A DNA stretch of 64,000 bases from an uncultured Roseateles sp. (GTDB lineage: Bacteria; Pseudomonadota; Gammaproteobacteria; Burkholderiales; Burkholderiaceae_C). Under the pieces are notes generated by a model. The model saw nothing but the letters and a program-made list of their open reading frames with translations. It ran no database searches and was not told where the DNA came from. Below are positions 45,112 through 53,973 of the stretch, piece by piece. Position 1 is the first letter of the stretch; each line of letters starts with the position of its first letter. The stretch lies in NCBI RefSeq assembly GCF_963422335.1, contig NZ_OY729424.1:310001-374000 (forward strand), in the 5' to 3' direction. The position numbers and the translations under genes are program-made.

Positions 45112-47835
45112 ATGAGTCTGGCCTCCACCAGCCCCAACCCCGCCCTGGCCGAGCACAGCCGCTTCGTGCAGCGCGTGCGCCGCCGCTATGCCGCCGAGCT
45201 GGCGCTGTTGCCGCCCGGCCTGCCGGATCGCGCGCTGATCGAAACCCTGGTCGCCACCCTGCAGGCCGCCGGCCGGCCGCTGGCCACCGCCCTGCGCGTG
45301 GCCCGCCATCTGGTGCTGGAGCGACTGGCGGTGCTGGACATCGAGGCCGGCGCGGCGATGGAAGACATCACGGGGGTGATGACCACGCTGGCCGAGGTCA
45401 GCCTGTGCCTGGCCCTGGCCGATGCCAGGGCAGCGCAGGACGCCATCCACGGCGTGCCGCGCGACGCCCAGGGCCGCGAGATCGAGTTCTGGGTCGTCGG
45501 CATGGGCAAGCTGGGGGCGCGCGAGTTGAACGTGTCGTCCGACATCGACCTGATCTACGTCTACGAAGACAGCGGCCAGACCGACGGCGCCAAGTCCATC
45601 AGCGCCCACGAGTATTTCTCGCTGGTCGCCAAGCGCCTGTATGCCCTGGTCGGCGACATGACGGACGACGGCAACGTCTTTCGCGTCGATCTGGCCCTGC
45701 GCCCCAACGGCAACTCCGGCCCGGCCGTCGTCAGCCTGGCGATGCTGGAGGAGTATTTCCTGGTCCAGGGCCGCGAATGGGAGCGTTTTGCCTGGCTGAA
45801 GAGCCGCGTGGTGGCGCCGCTGGCCAGCGTGACCAATGGCAGGGCCCTGGCCCTGCGCGATCTGGTCACGCCCTTTGTCTACCGCCGCTATCTGGACTAC
45901 GGCGTGTTCGAGGGCCTGCGGCAGTTGCACCGCAAGATACGCGACGAGGCACAAAAGCGCGCCGCCGGCCGGCCCGAGCGGGCCAACGACGTCAAGCTGT
46001 CGCGCGGCGGCATACGCGAGATCGAGTTCACCGTGCAGCTGCTGCAGGTGGTGCGCGGCGGCCAGTTCCCCGAGATCCGCACCCGCTCCACCGTCAAGGC
46101 CCTGCACCGGCTGGCCGCGCGGGGGCTGATGAAGGTCACCGCCGCCGAGAAGCTGGCCGAGGCCTATGTCTTTCTGCGCCGGGTCGAGCACCGCATCCAG
46201 TTCCTCGACGACCAGCAGACCCATCTGCTGCCCACCGGCGACGGCGATCTGAACTGGATCGCTGCCAGTCTGGGGCTCACCTGCCGCGCTGACGCCTGCG
46301 AGCTGCTCGACAAGCTGTGCGAGATCCGCGAAATCGTTGCGATGGAGTTCGACGCGCTGCTGCACGACGGCAATGCCCCGCCGGCCAGCAAGGCCGGTGG
46401 CTGCAAGGGCTGCGGCGGCCCGCCGCCGACCTTGGATTCCGAAGACCTGCTGGAACGCCTGCCGCTGGACCTGGCCACGCCGGTGCGCCGCCTGGCGCTG
46501 ACACCCAAGGTGCAGGGCCTGCGCGAGGAGTCGAAGCTGCGCCTGGGCAAGCTGGTGGCCCGCGCTGCGCAGGCGGTCGAGCAGGGCCAGTGCAGCATGG
46601 TCGCGGCGGTGCGCTTTGTCGATTGGATAGAGCCGCTGCTGCGCCGCGAAACCTATCTGGCCCTGCTGGTCGAGCGCCCCGCGGTGCAGACCCGGCTGCT
46701 GCGCCTGCTGGGCCTGGCCCGCTGGCCGATGCGCTATCTGATGCTGCACCCGGGCGTGATCGATGAGCTGGCCGACGAGCGGGTGATGCATGACCGCTTC
46801 GACGGCACGGCCTTCGTCGCCGACCTGGAGGCCCGCCACAAGGCCTGGCAGCGCGCCGGCGAGGCTGACGAGGGCGCCCTGCTCGACTCGCTGCGCCGCG
46901 CCCACCATGCCGAGGTGTTCCGCATCCTGGTGCGCGACGTCGAGGACCACATCAGCGTCGAGCAGGTGGCCGACGAGCTGTCGGCCCTGGCCGACGCGGT
47001 GCTGCAATGCACCATCACCTGGGCCTGGGACCGGCTCAAGCAGCGCCACCGCGAGGTACCCCGCTTTGCCGTCATCGCCTATGGCAAGCTCGGCGGCAAG
47101 GAGCTGGGCTACGGCGGTGACCTGGACGTGGTCTTCCTCTATGACGACGAGGACGAGCGCGCCTCCGAGGTCTACGGCGCCTTTGTGCGCAAGCTGATCA
47201 CCTGGCTGACCCTGCGCACCGCCGCCGGCGAGCTGTTCGACATCGACACCGCGCTGCGACCCAATGGCAACTCGGGCCTGCTGGTGACCTCACTGCAGTC
47301 ATTCGCCAACTACCAGCAGGGCCGCGGCAGCAATGTGGCCTGGACCTGGGAACACCAGGCGGTGACGCGCGCGCGTTTCAGTGCCGGCAGCCCCGAGCTG
47401 GCGGCCGGCTTCGAGGCGGTGCGCCGCGCGGTGATGACGGCGCCCCGTGACGCCGCCGCGCTGAAGGCCGAGGTCAAGGCGATGCGCGAGAAGGTGCGCG
47501 GCGCCCATCGGATTGCCGCCGAGCTGTTCGACGTCAAGCACAGCCCCGGCGGCATGATGGATGCCGAGTTCGCCGTCCAGGTGCTGGTGCTGCTGCACGG
47601 CGCCGCCCACCCGGAGCTGCTGGACAACGCCGGCAATATCGCGTTGCTGCAACGAGCAGAAGCCGCCGGTCTGCTGCCGGTGGGCGTTGGCGTGGCCGCG
47701 GCCGATGCCTACCGCGAGCTGCGCCGCGCCCAGCACCGGGCCCGCCTGGACGAGCAGCCGACCTCGGTGCCGCCCGAGCGCATGGCCCAGCAGCGTGATG
47801 CGGTGCTGGCGCTCTGGCAGGCCGTGTTCGATTGA
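45112..47835 (+). CDS. glnE: Bifunctional glutamine synthetase adenylyltransferase/deadenylase
   Basis: 907 residues, with the two nucleotidyltransferase domains characteristic of GlnE: the N-terminal deadenylase around GMGKLGARELNVSSDIDL (about 130-150) and the C-terminal adenylylase around YGKLGGKELGYGGDLDVVF (about 656-675), each followed by RVDLALRPNGNSG or DIDTALRPNGNSG. It controls glutamine synthetase by reversible AMP addition in response to PII. The rhombosortase start overlaps its stop (TTGA). Confidence 0.96.
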   Translation: MSLASTSPNPALAEHSRFVQRVRRRYAAELALLPPGLPDRALIETLVATLQAAGRPLATALRVARHLVLERLAVLDIEAGAAMEDITGVMTTLAEVSLCLALADARAAQDAIHGVPRDAQGREIEFWVVGMGKLGARELNVSSDIDLIYVYEDSGQTDGAKSISAHEYFSLVAKRLYALVGDMTDDGNVFRVDLALRPNGNSGPAVVSLAMLEEYFLVQGREWERFAWLKSRVVAPLASVTNGRALALRDLVTPFVYRRYLDYGVFEGLRQLHRKIRDEAQKRAAGRPERANDVKLSRGGIREIEFTVQLLQVVRGGQFPEIRTRSTVKALHRLAARGLMKVTAAEKLAEAYVFLRRVEHRIQFLDDQQTHLLPTGDGDLNWIAASLGLTCRADACELLDKLCEIREIVAMEFDALLHDGNAPPASKAGGCKGCGGPPPTLDSEDLLERLPLDLATPVRRLALTPKVQGLREESKLRLGKLVARAAQAVEQGQCSMVAAVRFVDWIEPLLRRETYLALLVERPAVQTRLLRLLGLARWPMRYLMLHPGVIDELADERVMHDRFDGTAFVADLEARHKAWQRAGEADEGALLDSLRRAHHAEVFRILVRDVEDHISVEQVADELSALADAVLQCTITWAWDRLKQRHREVPRFAVIAYGKLGGKELGYGGDLDVVFLYDDEDERASEVYGAFVRKLITWLTLRTAAGELFDIDTALRPNGNSGLLVTSLQSFANYQQGRGSNVAWTWEHQAVTRARFSAGSPELAAGFEAVRRAVMTAPRDAAALKAEVKAMREKVRGAHRIAAELFDVKHSPGGMMDAEFAVQVLVLLHGAAHPELLDNAGNIALLQRAEAAGLLPVGVGVAAADAYRELRRAQHRARLDEQPTSVPPERMAQQRDAVLALWQAVFD

Positions 47836-48407
47836 AGTTCAGCGCCTGGACGGCGGTCTGCCTGCTGCTCGCCTGGGGCGCGGCCCTGGTGTTTGCGCTG
47901 CCCTCGGCGGCGCTGGACTGGCAGCCGGTTGAGGTCCATCAGATCTGGCGCTGGTGGACGGCCGCCTGGGTGCACTGGAGCGCCCAGCACCTGATGGCTA
48001 ATCTGGCCGGCACCCTGGTGCTTGCCGCGCTGGGCTGGGCCGCCCGGCTGCCCAGGCGCGCCGCGCTGGCCTGGGCCCTGGCCTGGCCGCTGACCCAGCT
48101 GGGCTTGCTGACCAAGCCCGAGCTGCTGCACTTCGGCGGCCTGTCCGGCGTGCTGCATGCCGGCGTGGCGGTGGCAGTGGTCTCGCTGGCCTTTGCCCAG
48201 CGCCGCAGCGAACGGCTGTGGGGTCTGGTCATCGGCCTGGGCCTGCTGATCAAGATCGTGCTGGAGCAGCCGCTGGGCCCGGCGCTGCGCCAGGTGCCCG
48301 GCTGGGACATCGCCATCACGCCGCTGGCCCATGCCACCGGCGCGCTGGCCGGGGCGTTATGCGCCCTCCTGGTGCATTTCGTGGCCCACCGCAAACACCG
48401 CTACTGA
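47832..48407 (+). CDS. rrtA: Rhombosortase (rhomboid-like intramembrane serine protease)
   Basis: 191 residues, about six membrane helices. The rhomboid catalytic pair is visible: S105 in HFGGLSGVLHAG and H167 in PLAHATGALAGA; the WVHWSAQHLMANL segment on the second helix is also typical. The size and motif context fit the rhombosortase branch, which cleaves GlyGly-CTERM proteins after type II secretion. No GlyGly-CTERM tail was found among the proteins of this window. Starts with TTG, overlapping the glnE stop. Confidence 0.75.
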   Translation: MKFSAWTAVCLLLAWGAALVFALPSAALDWQPVEVHQIWRWWTAAWVHWSAQHLMANLAGTLVLAALGWAARLPRRAALAWALAWPLTQLGLLTKPELLHFGGLSGVLHAGVAVAVVSLAFAQRRSERLWGLVIGLGLLIKIVLEQPLGPALRQVPGWDIAITPLAHATGALAGALCALLVHFVAHRKHRY

Positions 48408-48421
48408 CTCAAGCGGGCATC

Positions 48422-49339
48422 ATGCCGGGCCCTGTGCCTCACGCTGCCATGCCTAGAAAACCTCATCTCGACACCCTGGCCCTGATCACCCTGCTCGCCT
48501 GTTGCGCGCTGTGGGGGCTGAACCAGGTCGCCAGCAAGATCGCCCTGGCCGAGGTGCCGCCGCTGTGGCAGGCCGGCCTGCGCTCTCTGTGCGCGGCCGT
48601 GCTGCTGCTGGGCTGGTGCGCATGGCGCGGCATCCAGCTGTTCGGGCGCGATGGCTCGCTGGGTGGCGGCCTGCTGGCGGGCAGCCTGTTCGGCCTGGAG
48701 TTCGCCTGCATCTTTGCCGGCCTGCAATTCACCACCGCCTCGCGCATGATTGTGTTCATCTACCTGGCGCCCTTTGTCGTGGCCCTGGGCATGCCCTTCA
48801 TCTCCAAGGCGGAGCGGCTGCGGCCGCGGCAGACGGTGGGTCTCTTGCTGGCCTTCGGCGCCGTGGCCTGGGCCTTTGCCGAGGGCTTCGGCCTGAGCGA
48901 TGCGCCGCCGCGGCAGTGGCTGGGCGACACGCTGGGCGTGCTGGCGGCGCTGTTCTGGGGCGGCACGACGCTGGCGATACGGGCGACGAAGCTGTCCAGC
49001 CTGTCCGGCGAAAAGACCCTGTTCTACCAGCTGTGCGTCTCCGGCGTGGCGCTGAGTCTTGGCGCATTGCTGCTGGGCGAGCCCTTCCCCACCAGCCTGT
49101 CGCCACGCATCTCGGCGATGATGGCTTTCCAGATCGTCGTCATCACCTTTGCCAGCTATCTGCTGTGGTTCCGGTTGATGCGCCAGTACCCGGCGACGAT
49201 TTTGGCTTCGTTCACCCTGCTGACGCCGCTGTTCGGCCTGCTCGCCGGCGCGCTGCTGCTGGGCGAGCCGGTGACCCTGCGCCTGGTCGTCGCCCTGGTC
49301 GGGGTGGCCGCGGGCATCGTGCTGGTGAACCGGCGCTGA
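48422..49339 (+). CDS. EamA/DMT-family transporter
   Basis: About 305 residues with ten membrane helices in two EamA repeats, beginning LALITLLACCALWGLNQVAS and ending LRLVVALVGVAAGIVLVNRR. Members export amino acids or other metabolites. The start is uncertain: ATG at 48422 or 48449, neither with a strong ribosome site; the open frame continues upstream through the rhombosortase gene. It follows the rhombosortase stop by 14 bp. Confidence 0.87.
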   Translation: MPGPVPHAAMPRKPHLDTLALITLLACCALWGLNQVASKIALAEVPPLWQAGLRSLCAAVLLLGWCAWRGIQLFGRDGSLGGGLLAGSLFGLEFACIFAGLQFTTASRMIVFIYLAPFVVALGMPFISKAERLRPRQTVGLLLAFGAVAWAFAEGFGLSDAPPRQWLGDTLGVLAALFWGGTTLAIRATKLSSLSGEKTLFYQLCVSGVALSLGALLLGEPFPTSLSPRISAMMAFQIVVITFASYLLWFRLMRQYPATILASFTLLTPLFGLLAGALLLGEPVTLRLVVALVGVAAGIVLVNRR

Positions 49340-49418
49340 TTGTCACGTTGGCTACAGGCATGACCCGGGCTCGGGTCTAGACTGTTGGCCACCACCCCAA
49401 CCTCGACAGGACCAAACC

Positions 49419-50075
49419 ATGATCACCTTGTGCGGATTCAGCGCCTCCAACTACTACAACAAGGTCAAGATGGTCTTGCTGGAAAAAGGCATTCCGTTCG
49501 AGGAAGAGATGGTCAAGACCGGCAGCACCGACGAGGCCGTGCTGAACTGCACGCCGCTGGCCAAGGTGCCCTTCATCCGCACGGAGCAGGGTGCGATGTG
49601 CGAGAGCCAGGCGATTGCCGACTATCTGGAGCTGGCCTATCCGCAACCGGCCCTGCTGCCCGCCGATCCCTGGGCCGCCGGCAAGGTGCGCGAGCTGGTC
49701 GTCTACGTCGACTGGCACCTGGAAATGGTCGCCCGCCAACTCTATTACGCGGCCTACTTCGGCGGCACCATCAGCGACGAGGCCAAGGAGAAGGTGCGCC
49801 TGCAGCTGGTCAAGAACATCGCCGCCTTCAAGCGCCTGGCCAAGTTCTCGCCCTATCTGGCGGGCGACACCTTCACCCAGGCCGACGTGGCCGCCTGGGT
49901 CAGTCTGCCGCTGATCTCGATGTCCACCAAGGCCATGTACGGCGAAGACCTGCTGACCGCCGGCGGCATCGATTGGAAGCCCTACGCGAAGATGATTGGC
50001 GAACGTGCCAGCGCGCAGAAGATCACCGCCGACCGCAAAACCGACCAGGAGAAGGCGGCGGCGGCCAAGACCTGA
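49419..50075 (+). CDS. Glutathione S-transferase family protein
   Basis: 218 residues. N-terminal thioredoxin-fold domain (ITLCGFSASNYYNKVKMVLL; cis-Pro in AKVPFI; glutathione-binding ESQAIADYL) and C-terminal all-helical domain (YLAGDTFTQADVAAWVSLPL with the N-capping box). AGGACC precedes the ATG. The tail is Lys/Ala-rich. Substrate unknown. Confidence 0.9.
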   Translation: MITLCGFSASNYYNKVKMVLLEKGIPFEEEMVKTGSTDEAVLNCTPLAKVPFIRTEQGAMCESQAIADYLELAYPQPALLPADPWAAGKVRELVVYVDWHLEMVARQLYYAAYFGGTISDEAKEKVRLQLVKNIAAFKRLAKFSPYLAGDTFTQADVAAWVSLPLISMSTKAMYGEDLLTAGGIDWKPYAKMIGERASAQKITADRKTDQEKAAAAKT

Positions 50076-50099
50076 GCGTCCGGTCCGCTCAGCCTCCGC

Positions 50100-50357
50100 T
50101 TATCCCCCACTGAGCGCGAGCACGACGGCCACGAAGTCCTCCGGCTTCAGGGCATGCCGGAGGTCCCGCACCCCGAGGCCGTTGACGAAGATGCGCATAT
50201 TCGGCCGCAGCTGACCCTGCTCGTCGACGACGCGAAAGCGCAGCCCGGGGTAGCGGCGTTCGAGTTCCTCGAACAACGCGTCCAGCGAGTCGCCCTCAGC
50301 CTCGACGTGAGACTCGCCGGTGTACGAGCGCAACGCCCCAGGGATCAGTATCTTCAC
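50100..50357 (-). CDS. MoaD/ThiS-like ubiquitin-fold protein with C-terminal Gly-Gly
   Basis: 85 residues from a GTG that overlaps the BNR-protein stop (GTGA). Beta-grasp pattern with VKILIPGALRSYTG at the start, LDALFEELERRYPGLRFRVV, and the C-terminal VVLALSGG needed for adenylation and thiocarboxylation or conjugation. No moaE, moeB or thiF gene is nearby. Coupling to a BNR-repeat protein rather than to cofactor genes suggests a sulfur-carrier or protein-tag role outside molybdopterin synthesis, which is speculative. Confidence 0.8.
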   Translation of the reverse strand: MKILIPGALRSYTGESHVEAEGDSLDALFEELERRYPGLRFRVVDEQGQLRPNMRIFVNGLGVRDLRHALKPEDFVAVVLALSGG

Positions 50358-51538
50358 GCGAGCTCGGCCACTTCGACCGCATAGATCTCCGGCAGGTGCC
50401 GGGCGATGTTGATCCAGCTCGCGCCCTCGTCCCGCCCTATCCACAGCTCGCCGCCGGTGGTGCCCAGGTACAGCGCCGGCTTGGCCTGCGCATCCACCGT
50501 CATGGCCTGGCGCTTCACGGTCCACCAGGCCTGGCTGGCGGGCAGGCCCTGGTCCAGCCGCTGCCAGGTCTTGCCGGCGTTGCGCGTGACGTAGGCTGCC
50601 GGTTGCCCGGCAGGACTGGTGCGCGGCCAGACATTGGTGCCATCCATCGGGAAGACCCAGGCCGTGTCGGCATCGCGCGGGTGCACGACCATGGGAAAGC
50701 CGACATCGCCCACGCGCTTGGGCATCTTGCGGCCGATGCGCTGCCAGACATCGTCGGACGGCCGCCCCGTCCGGTCGAGCCGGTAGATGCCGCAGTGGTT
50801 CTGCTGGTACAACCGATCCGGGTTGTCCGGGCACAGCCGCATGCAGTGCGGGTCGTGGAAAGTGACGGTGGACGCATCGAAGCCCTCGACCACCTCCATG
50901 CCCTGGATCAGCGTCGTCCAGCTGAGGCCGCCATCGCGCGACTCGTGGACGCCACCACCCGACATCGCGAAGTACAGGTGCTTGGCGTCCCGCGGGTCGA
51001 CGATCACCGAATGCAGCTTCGGGCCATCCGGCGTGCCGTCCTGCGCCGAGCCCATCCATTCGCGGAAGCGCGGGTCATCGTTGACGGACGGCAGCGGCTT
51101 CCAGCTGACGCCGGCATCAATCGAGCGGAACAGGCCCTGCGGCGAGGTGCCGGCATACCAGCTGCCCGGCTCGCCGGCGTGGCCTGGCGTCAACCAGAAG
51201 GTGTGATCGACCGAACGGCCGGGCAGCCCATTGCTCGCCGGAGCAAAGGCCGGCGGTTGCTGCGCCTCCTTCCAGCTGCGGCCCAGATTGGTCGAGCGAA
51301 AGACCGTCGGGCCCAGGTGGCCGGTCCTGGCTGCGGCCAGCAAGGTGCGGCCGTCGCGCGGGTCCAGCCGCACATGGCTGATGGTGTGGCCCAGGAAGTG
51401 CGGCCCGTCGACCGTCCAGACCTTGCGTTGGCCATCGCTGTGGAAGAACCAGGCCCCCTTGCGCGTCGCCACCAGGACGACAAGGCGCGCAGCGGCTTTC
51501 TTGGCGGACGCAGGGGAAGAGGCAGATGTTCGGCTCAT
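50354..51538 (-). CDS. BNR-repeat beta-propeller (sialidase-like fold) protein
   Basis: 394 residues without an evident signal peptide. Repeats with Asp-box character occur throughout (STNLGRSWKEA, SIDAGVSWKPL, SRDGGLSWTTL, TRNAGKTWQRL, GRDEGASWINI), as in VPS10/sortilin and sialidase-fold propellers. Homologues are often annotated as exo-alpha-sialidase, but sialidase catalytic residues cannot be assigned here. Coupled by a 4-bp overlap to the MoaD-like gene. Function unknown. Confidence 0.8.
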   Translation of the reverse strand: MSRTSASSPASAKKAAARLVVLVATRKGAWFFHSDGQRKVWTVDGPHFLGHTISHVRLDPRDGRTLLAAARTGHLGPTVFRSTNLGRSWKEAQQPPAFAPASNGLPGRSVDHTFWLTPGHAGEPGSWYAGTSPQGLFRSIDAGVSWKPLPSVNDDPRFREWMGSAQDGTPDGPKLHSVIVDPRDAKHLYFAMSGGGVHESRDGGLSWTTLIQGMEVVEGFDASTVTFHDPHCMRLCPDNPDRLYQQNHCGIYRLDRTGRPSDDVWQRIGRKMPKRVGDVGFPMVVHPRDADTAWVFPMDGTNVWPRTSPAGQPAAYVTRNAGKTWQRLDQGLPASQAWWTVKRQAMTVDAQAKPALYLGTTGGELWIGRDEGASWINIARHLPEIYAVEVAELA

Positions 51539-51720
51539 GGCGGCTCCTGGCTAAGGGCAAATGAAGGGGGCTTCCTACTCACTCCACGACGATCGAGTGG
51601 AGCCGAATTCGACAAGCTGAGCGAGAGAGTTTTCACCCAGCCATCGTCCAGGCCCTGCAGTTCGTCCGGCCTTTGTGCAGTTCATCGCAGCGCCGTTGGG
51701 GCCGCCAGACCCCGGTGATA

Positions 51721-51746
51721 TGGTGTGCTACATCGCTAACACACCA
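51721..51746. promoter_or_regulatory. Palindromic operator of the GntR-ABC operon
   Basis: Perfect arms TGGTGTG and CACACCA separated by 12 bp; extending inward gives 10-bp arms with one mismatch and a 6-bp centre. It ends 12 bp before the regulator's ATG, overlapping promoter and ribosome site, as expected for an autoregulatory YtrA-type repressor. Confidence 0.65.
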
Positions 51747-51757
51747 GGTCAGACATC

Positions 51758-52105
51758 ATGCAGACATGGACCTCCAATGCACCGATTTACCAGCAGCTGG
51801 CCGAGCGCCTGGCCGGCCGCCTGCTCGACGGCGAACCCGATGAGGGCGAGGCCATGCCCTCGGTGCGCACGCTAGCCAGCGACTATGTGCTCAACCCGCT
51901 GACCGTCAGCCGCGCGCTGCAGACCCTGGTCGACGAGGGCGTACTGGAGACGCGGCGCGGCGTCGGCATGTATGTGCAGCCCGGCGCCCGTTTGCGGCTG
52001 CGCCTGGCCGAGCGTGAGAAGTTTCTGAAGGAAGAATGGCCGGCGATCGTCGAGAAGCTACGCCGGCTGGGCATCAAGGCCCATGAACTGAATTGGGAGA
52101 TCTGA
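51758..52105 (+). CDS. GntR-family (YtrA subfamily) transcriptional regulator
   Basis: 115 residues: a winged helix-turn-helix (IYQQLAERLAGRLLDGEPD, PSVRTLASDYVLNPLTVSRA) and a short C-terminal helix, without an effector domain. That size is typical of the YtrA branch, which represses an adjacent ABC transporter operon. The ABC ATPase gene starts 1 bp after its stop. Confidence 0.9.
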   Translation: MQTWTSNAPIYQQLAERLAGRLLDGEPDEGEAMPSVRTLASDYVLNPLTVSRALQTLVDEGVLETRRGVGMYVQPGARLRLRLAEREKFLKEEWPAIVEKLRRLGIKAHELNWEI

Positions 52106-52106
52106 C

Positions 52107-52982
52107 ATGAGCGCAGCATTGATAGAAGCCAGCAACCTGAGCGTGCGCTACGGCAGCAAGGCGGCCGTGGATGGCGTCAGCTTCCAGGTGCCCAAGGGTC
52201 GCGTCGTCGGCCTGCTGGGCCATAACGGCGCTGGCAAGACCTCGCTGATGAAGGCCCTGGTAGGCCTGAGCAGTTTCGACGGCAACTTGAGCGTGCTGGG
52301 CCTGAACCCGCTGCGCGACCGCGAGAAGCTGCTGGAGCAGCTGAGCTACATCCCCGACGTGGCCATACTGCCGCGCTGGGCCCGCGTTGATCAGCTGATC
52401 ACCCTGATGAGCGGCATGCACCCGCGCTTCTCGGCCGAGCGCGCCCGCACCCTGCTCAAGCGCACCAGCGTCGGCCCGCGGGACAAGATCAAGACGCTGT
52501 CCAAGGGCATGGTGGTGCAGCTGCATCTGGCGCTGATGGCGGCCATCGATGCCAAGGTGATGATTCTCGATGAGCCGACCCTGGGCCTGGACATCCTGTC
52601 GCGCAAGTCCTTCTACGAGATGCTGATCGACGAGTGGTGCGACGGTGAGCGCAGTGTGCTGATCTCGACCCACCAGGTGGAAGAGATCGAAACCCTGCTC
52701 AGCGACGTGATCATGCTCAACGAGGGCAAGCTGGTGCTGAGCATCAGCCTGGAAGACATGGACACCCGCTTCGTCGGGCTGAGCCACGACCCGGCCCAGG
52801 CCGAGCAGATCGCCGCCGCCCACCCGCTGCTGCGCTACCGCCAGCAGGGCCAGTCGGCCGCGCTGTTCGACGGCCCGCCGCCGGAGCACATCACCGCCCT
52901 GGGCCAGCGCTTCCGCCCCAGCCTGGTGGACCTGTTCGTGGCGCTGACCCGCGCCCCCGAACGCAGCCGTCAACAAGCCTGA
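52107..52982 (+). CDS. ABC transporter ATP-binding protein
   Basis: 291 residues. Walker A GHNGAGKTS (about 38), a signature LSKGMVVQLHLAL that departs from the canonical LSGGQ, Walker B VMILDEPTLGLD and switch His in STHQVEE. This signature variant is common in YtrB-type exporters. It works with the permease downstream; antibiotic or peptide stress response is the usual role of YtrA-regulated systems. Confidence 0.92.
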   Translation: MSAALIEASNLSVRYGSKAAVDGVSFQVPKGRVVGLLGHNGAGKTSLMKALVGLSSFDGNLSVLGLNPLRDREKLLEQLSYIPDVAILPRWARVDQLITLMSGMHPRFSAERARTLLKRTSVGPRDKIKTLSKGMVVQLHLALMAAIDAKVMILDEPTLGLDILSRKSFYEMLIDEWCDGERSVLISTHQVEEIETLLSDVIMLNEGKLVLSISLEDMDTRFVGLSHDPAQAEQIAAAHPLLRYRQQGQSAALFDGPPPEHITALGQRFRPSLVDLFVALTRAPERSRQQA

Positions 52983-53002
52983 GCGCTCAAGGAGAACTCA
53001 CA

Positions 53003-53914
53003 ATGACTCAATTCAAGACCCTGATGCAGCGCGAGTGGATGCAACACCACCGCGGCTGGCTGCTGATGATGCTGGTGCCACCGGTGCTGCTGTTGCTGGC
53101 CGTGATGTTCGGCCAGATCGAGGGCCTGCACGAGGGCGATGGCGCCGAGTTCGCCTCCAGCCCGCTGGTGCTGATGATGATCAGCACCGGTGCGGTCACC
53201 GCCCTGGTGCTGTTCATCACTTCGGCAGCGGTGGGCCTGCAGGCACCCGGCCAGGCCCGGCGCGACCAGCAGGACCGCTCGATCGAGTTCTGGCTGTCGA
53301 TGCCGGTCAGCAACAGCGCCAGCATAGGCGCCACGGTGCTGATGCAGTTCTTCCTGGTGCCCCTGCTGGCCGTGGGCATAGGCTGGGCCTGCTCGCAGCT
53401 CATCGGCCTGGTGGTGGTGGCCCGCTTCATCGGACCCGGCGCCTGGTTCAGCCTGCCCTGGGGTGCTCTGCTGAATGCCGACATCGCCCTGCTGCTGCGC
53501 CTGGCCCTGGGCGTGACGCTGTCGATGCTGTGGTTTCTGCCGCTGCTGCTGCTGAGCATGGTGGCCTCGGCCTGGCTCAAGCGTTGGGGGGTGCCGGTGA
53601 TGATGGCCGCCATCGGCGCCGGCGGCCTGGTGCTGGACAAGCTCTACGGCATCACCTGGGTGTTCGACACCATCAAGGCGCTGACCTTATTTGGCTCGCA
53701 CGCGCTGCTGCACATCGGCCGCAAGGACGAGGTGGACGTGCAGATACACGGCGCGGATGACGTGCTGCCCATGCTCGGCCACCTGCCGGGCTTCCTGGCC
53801 CAGGACGGCCTTGATGCCTTGCGCGACTGCGCCCAGCCGCTGTTCCTCGGGGCGCTGCTGTTCAGTGCCGGCTGCTTTGCACTGCTGGTGCTGCGTCGAC
53901 GCAAAGGCGCTTGA
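53003..53914 (+). CDS. ABC transporter permease
   Basis: 303 residues with about six membrane helices (GWLLMMLVPPVLLLLAVMF; VTALVLFITSAAVGLQ; and later ones) and a cytoplasmic conserved segment QDRSIEFWLSMPVSN, typical of ABC-2 permeases that drive exporters. AAGGAG lies before the ATG, 20 bp after the ATPase gene. Transcription ends at the terminator that follows. Confidence 0.9.
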   Translation: MTQFKTLMQREWMQHHRGWLLMMLVPPVLLLLAVMFGQIEGLHEGDGAEFASSPLVLMMISTGAVTALVLFITSAAVGLQAPGQARRDQQDRSIEFWLSMPVSNSASIGATVLMQFFLVPLLAVGIGWACSQLIGLVVVARFIGPGAWFSLPWGALLNADIALLLRLALGVTLSMLWFLPLLLLSMVASAWLKRWGVPVMMAAIGAGGLVLDKLYGITWVFDTIKALTLFGSHALLHIGRKDEVDVQIHGADDVLPMLGHLPGFLAQDGLDALRDCAQPLFLGALLFSAGCFALLVLRRRKGA

Positions 53915-53930
53915 GGCTTGCGGAAATGAC

Positions 53931-53956
53931 AAGGCCCGCAGAACGCGGGCCTTTTT
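53931..53956 (+). terminator. Intrinsic terminator of the GntR-ABC operon
   Basis: Stem GGCCCGC/GCGGGCC with a 5-nt loop is followed directly by five T residues. It separates the operon from the convergent di-iron protein gene. Confidence 0.9.
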
Positions 53957-53973
53957 CATTCTGCGACCGAAAC

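Noticed and set aside
44983..47049. A 689-codon minus-strand extension of the yhdP frame
   Set aside because: It runs antisense through glnE, which has full motif support. The YhdP membrane anchor begins at 44982.
50354..51538. A true sialidase
   Set aside because: BNR/Asp-box repeats alone do not make a sialidase; the catalytic Arg triad and Tyr/Glu could not be identified, and there is no signal peptide.
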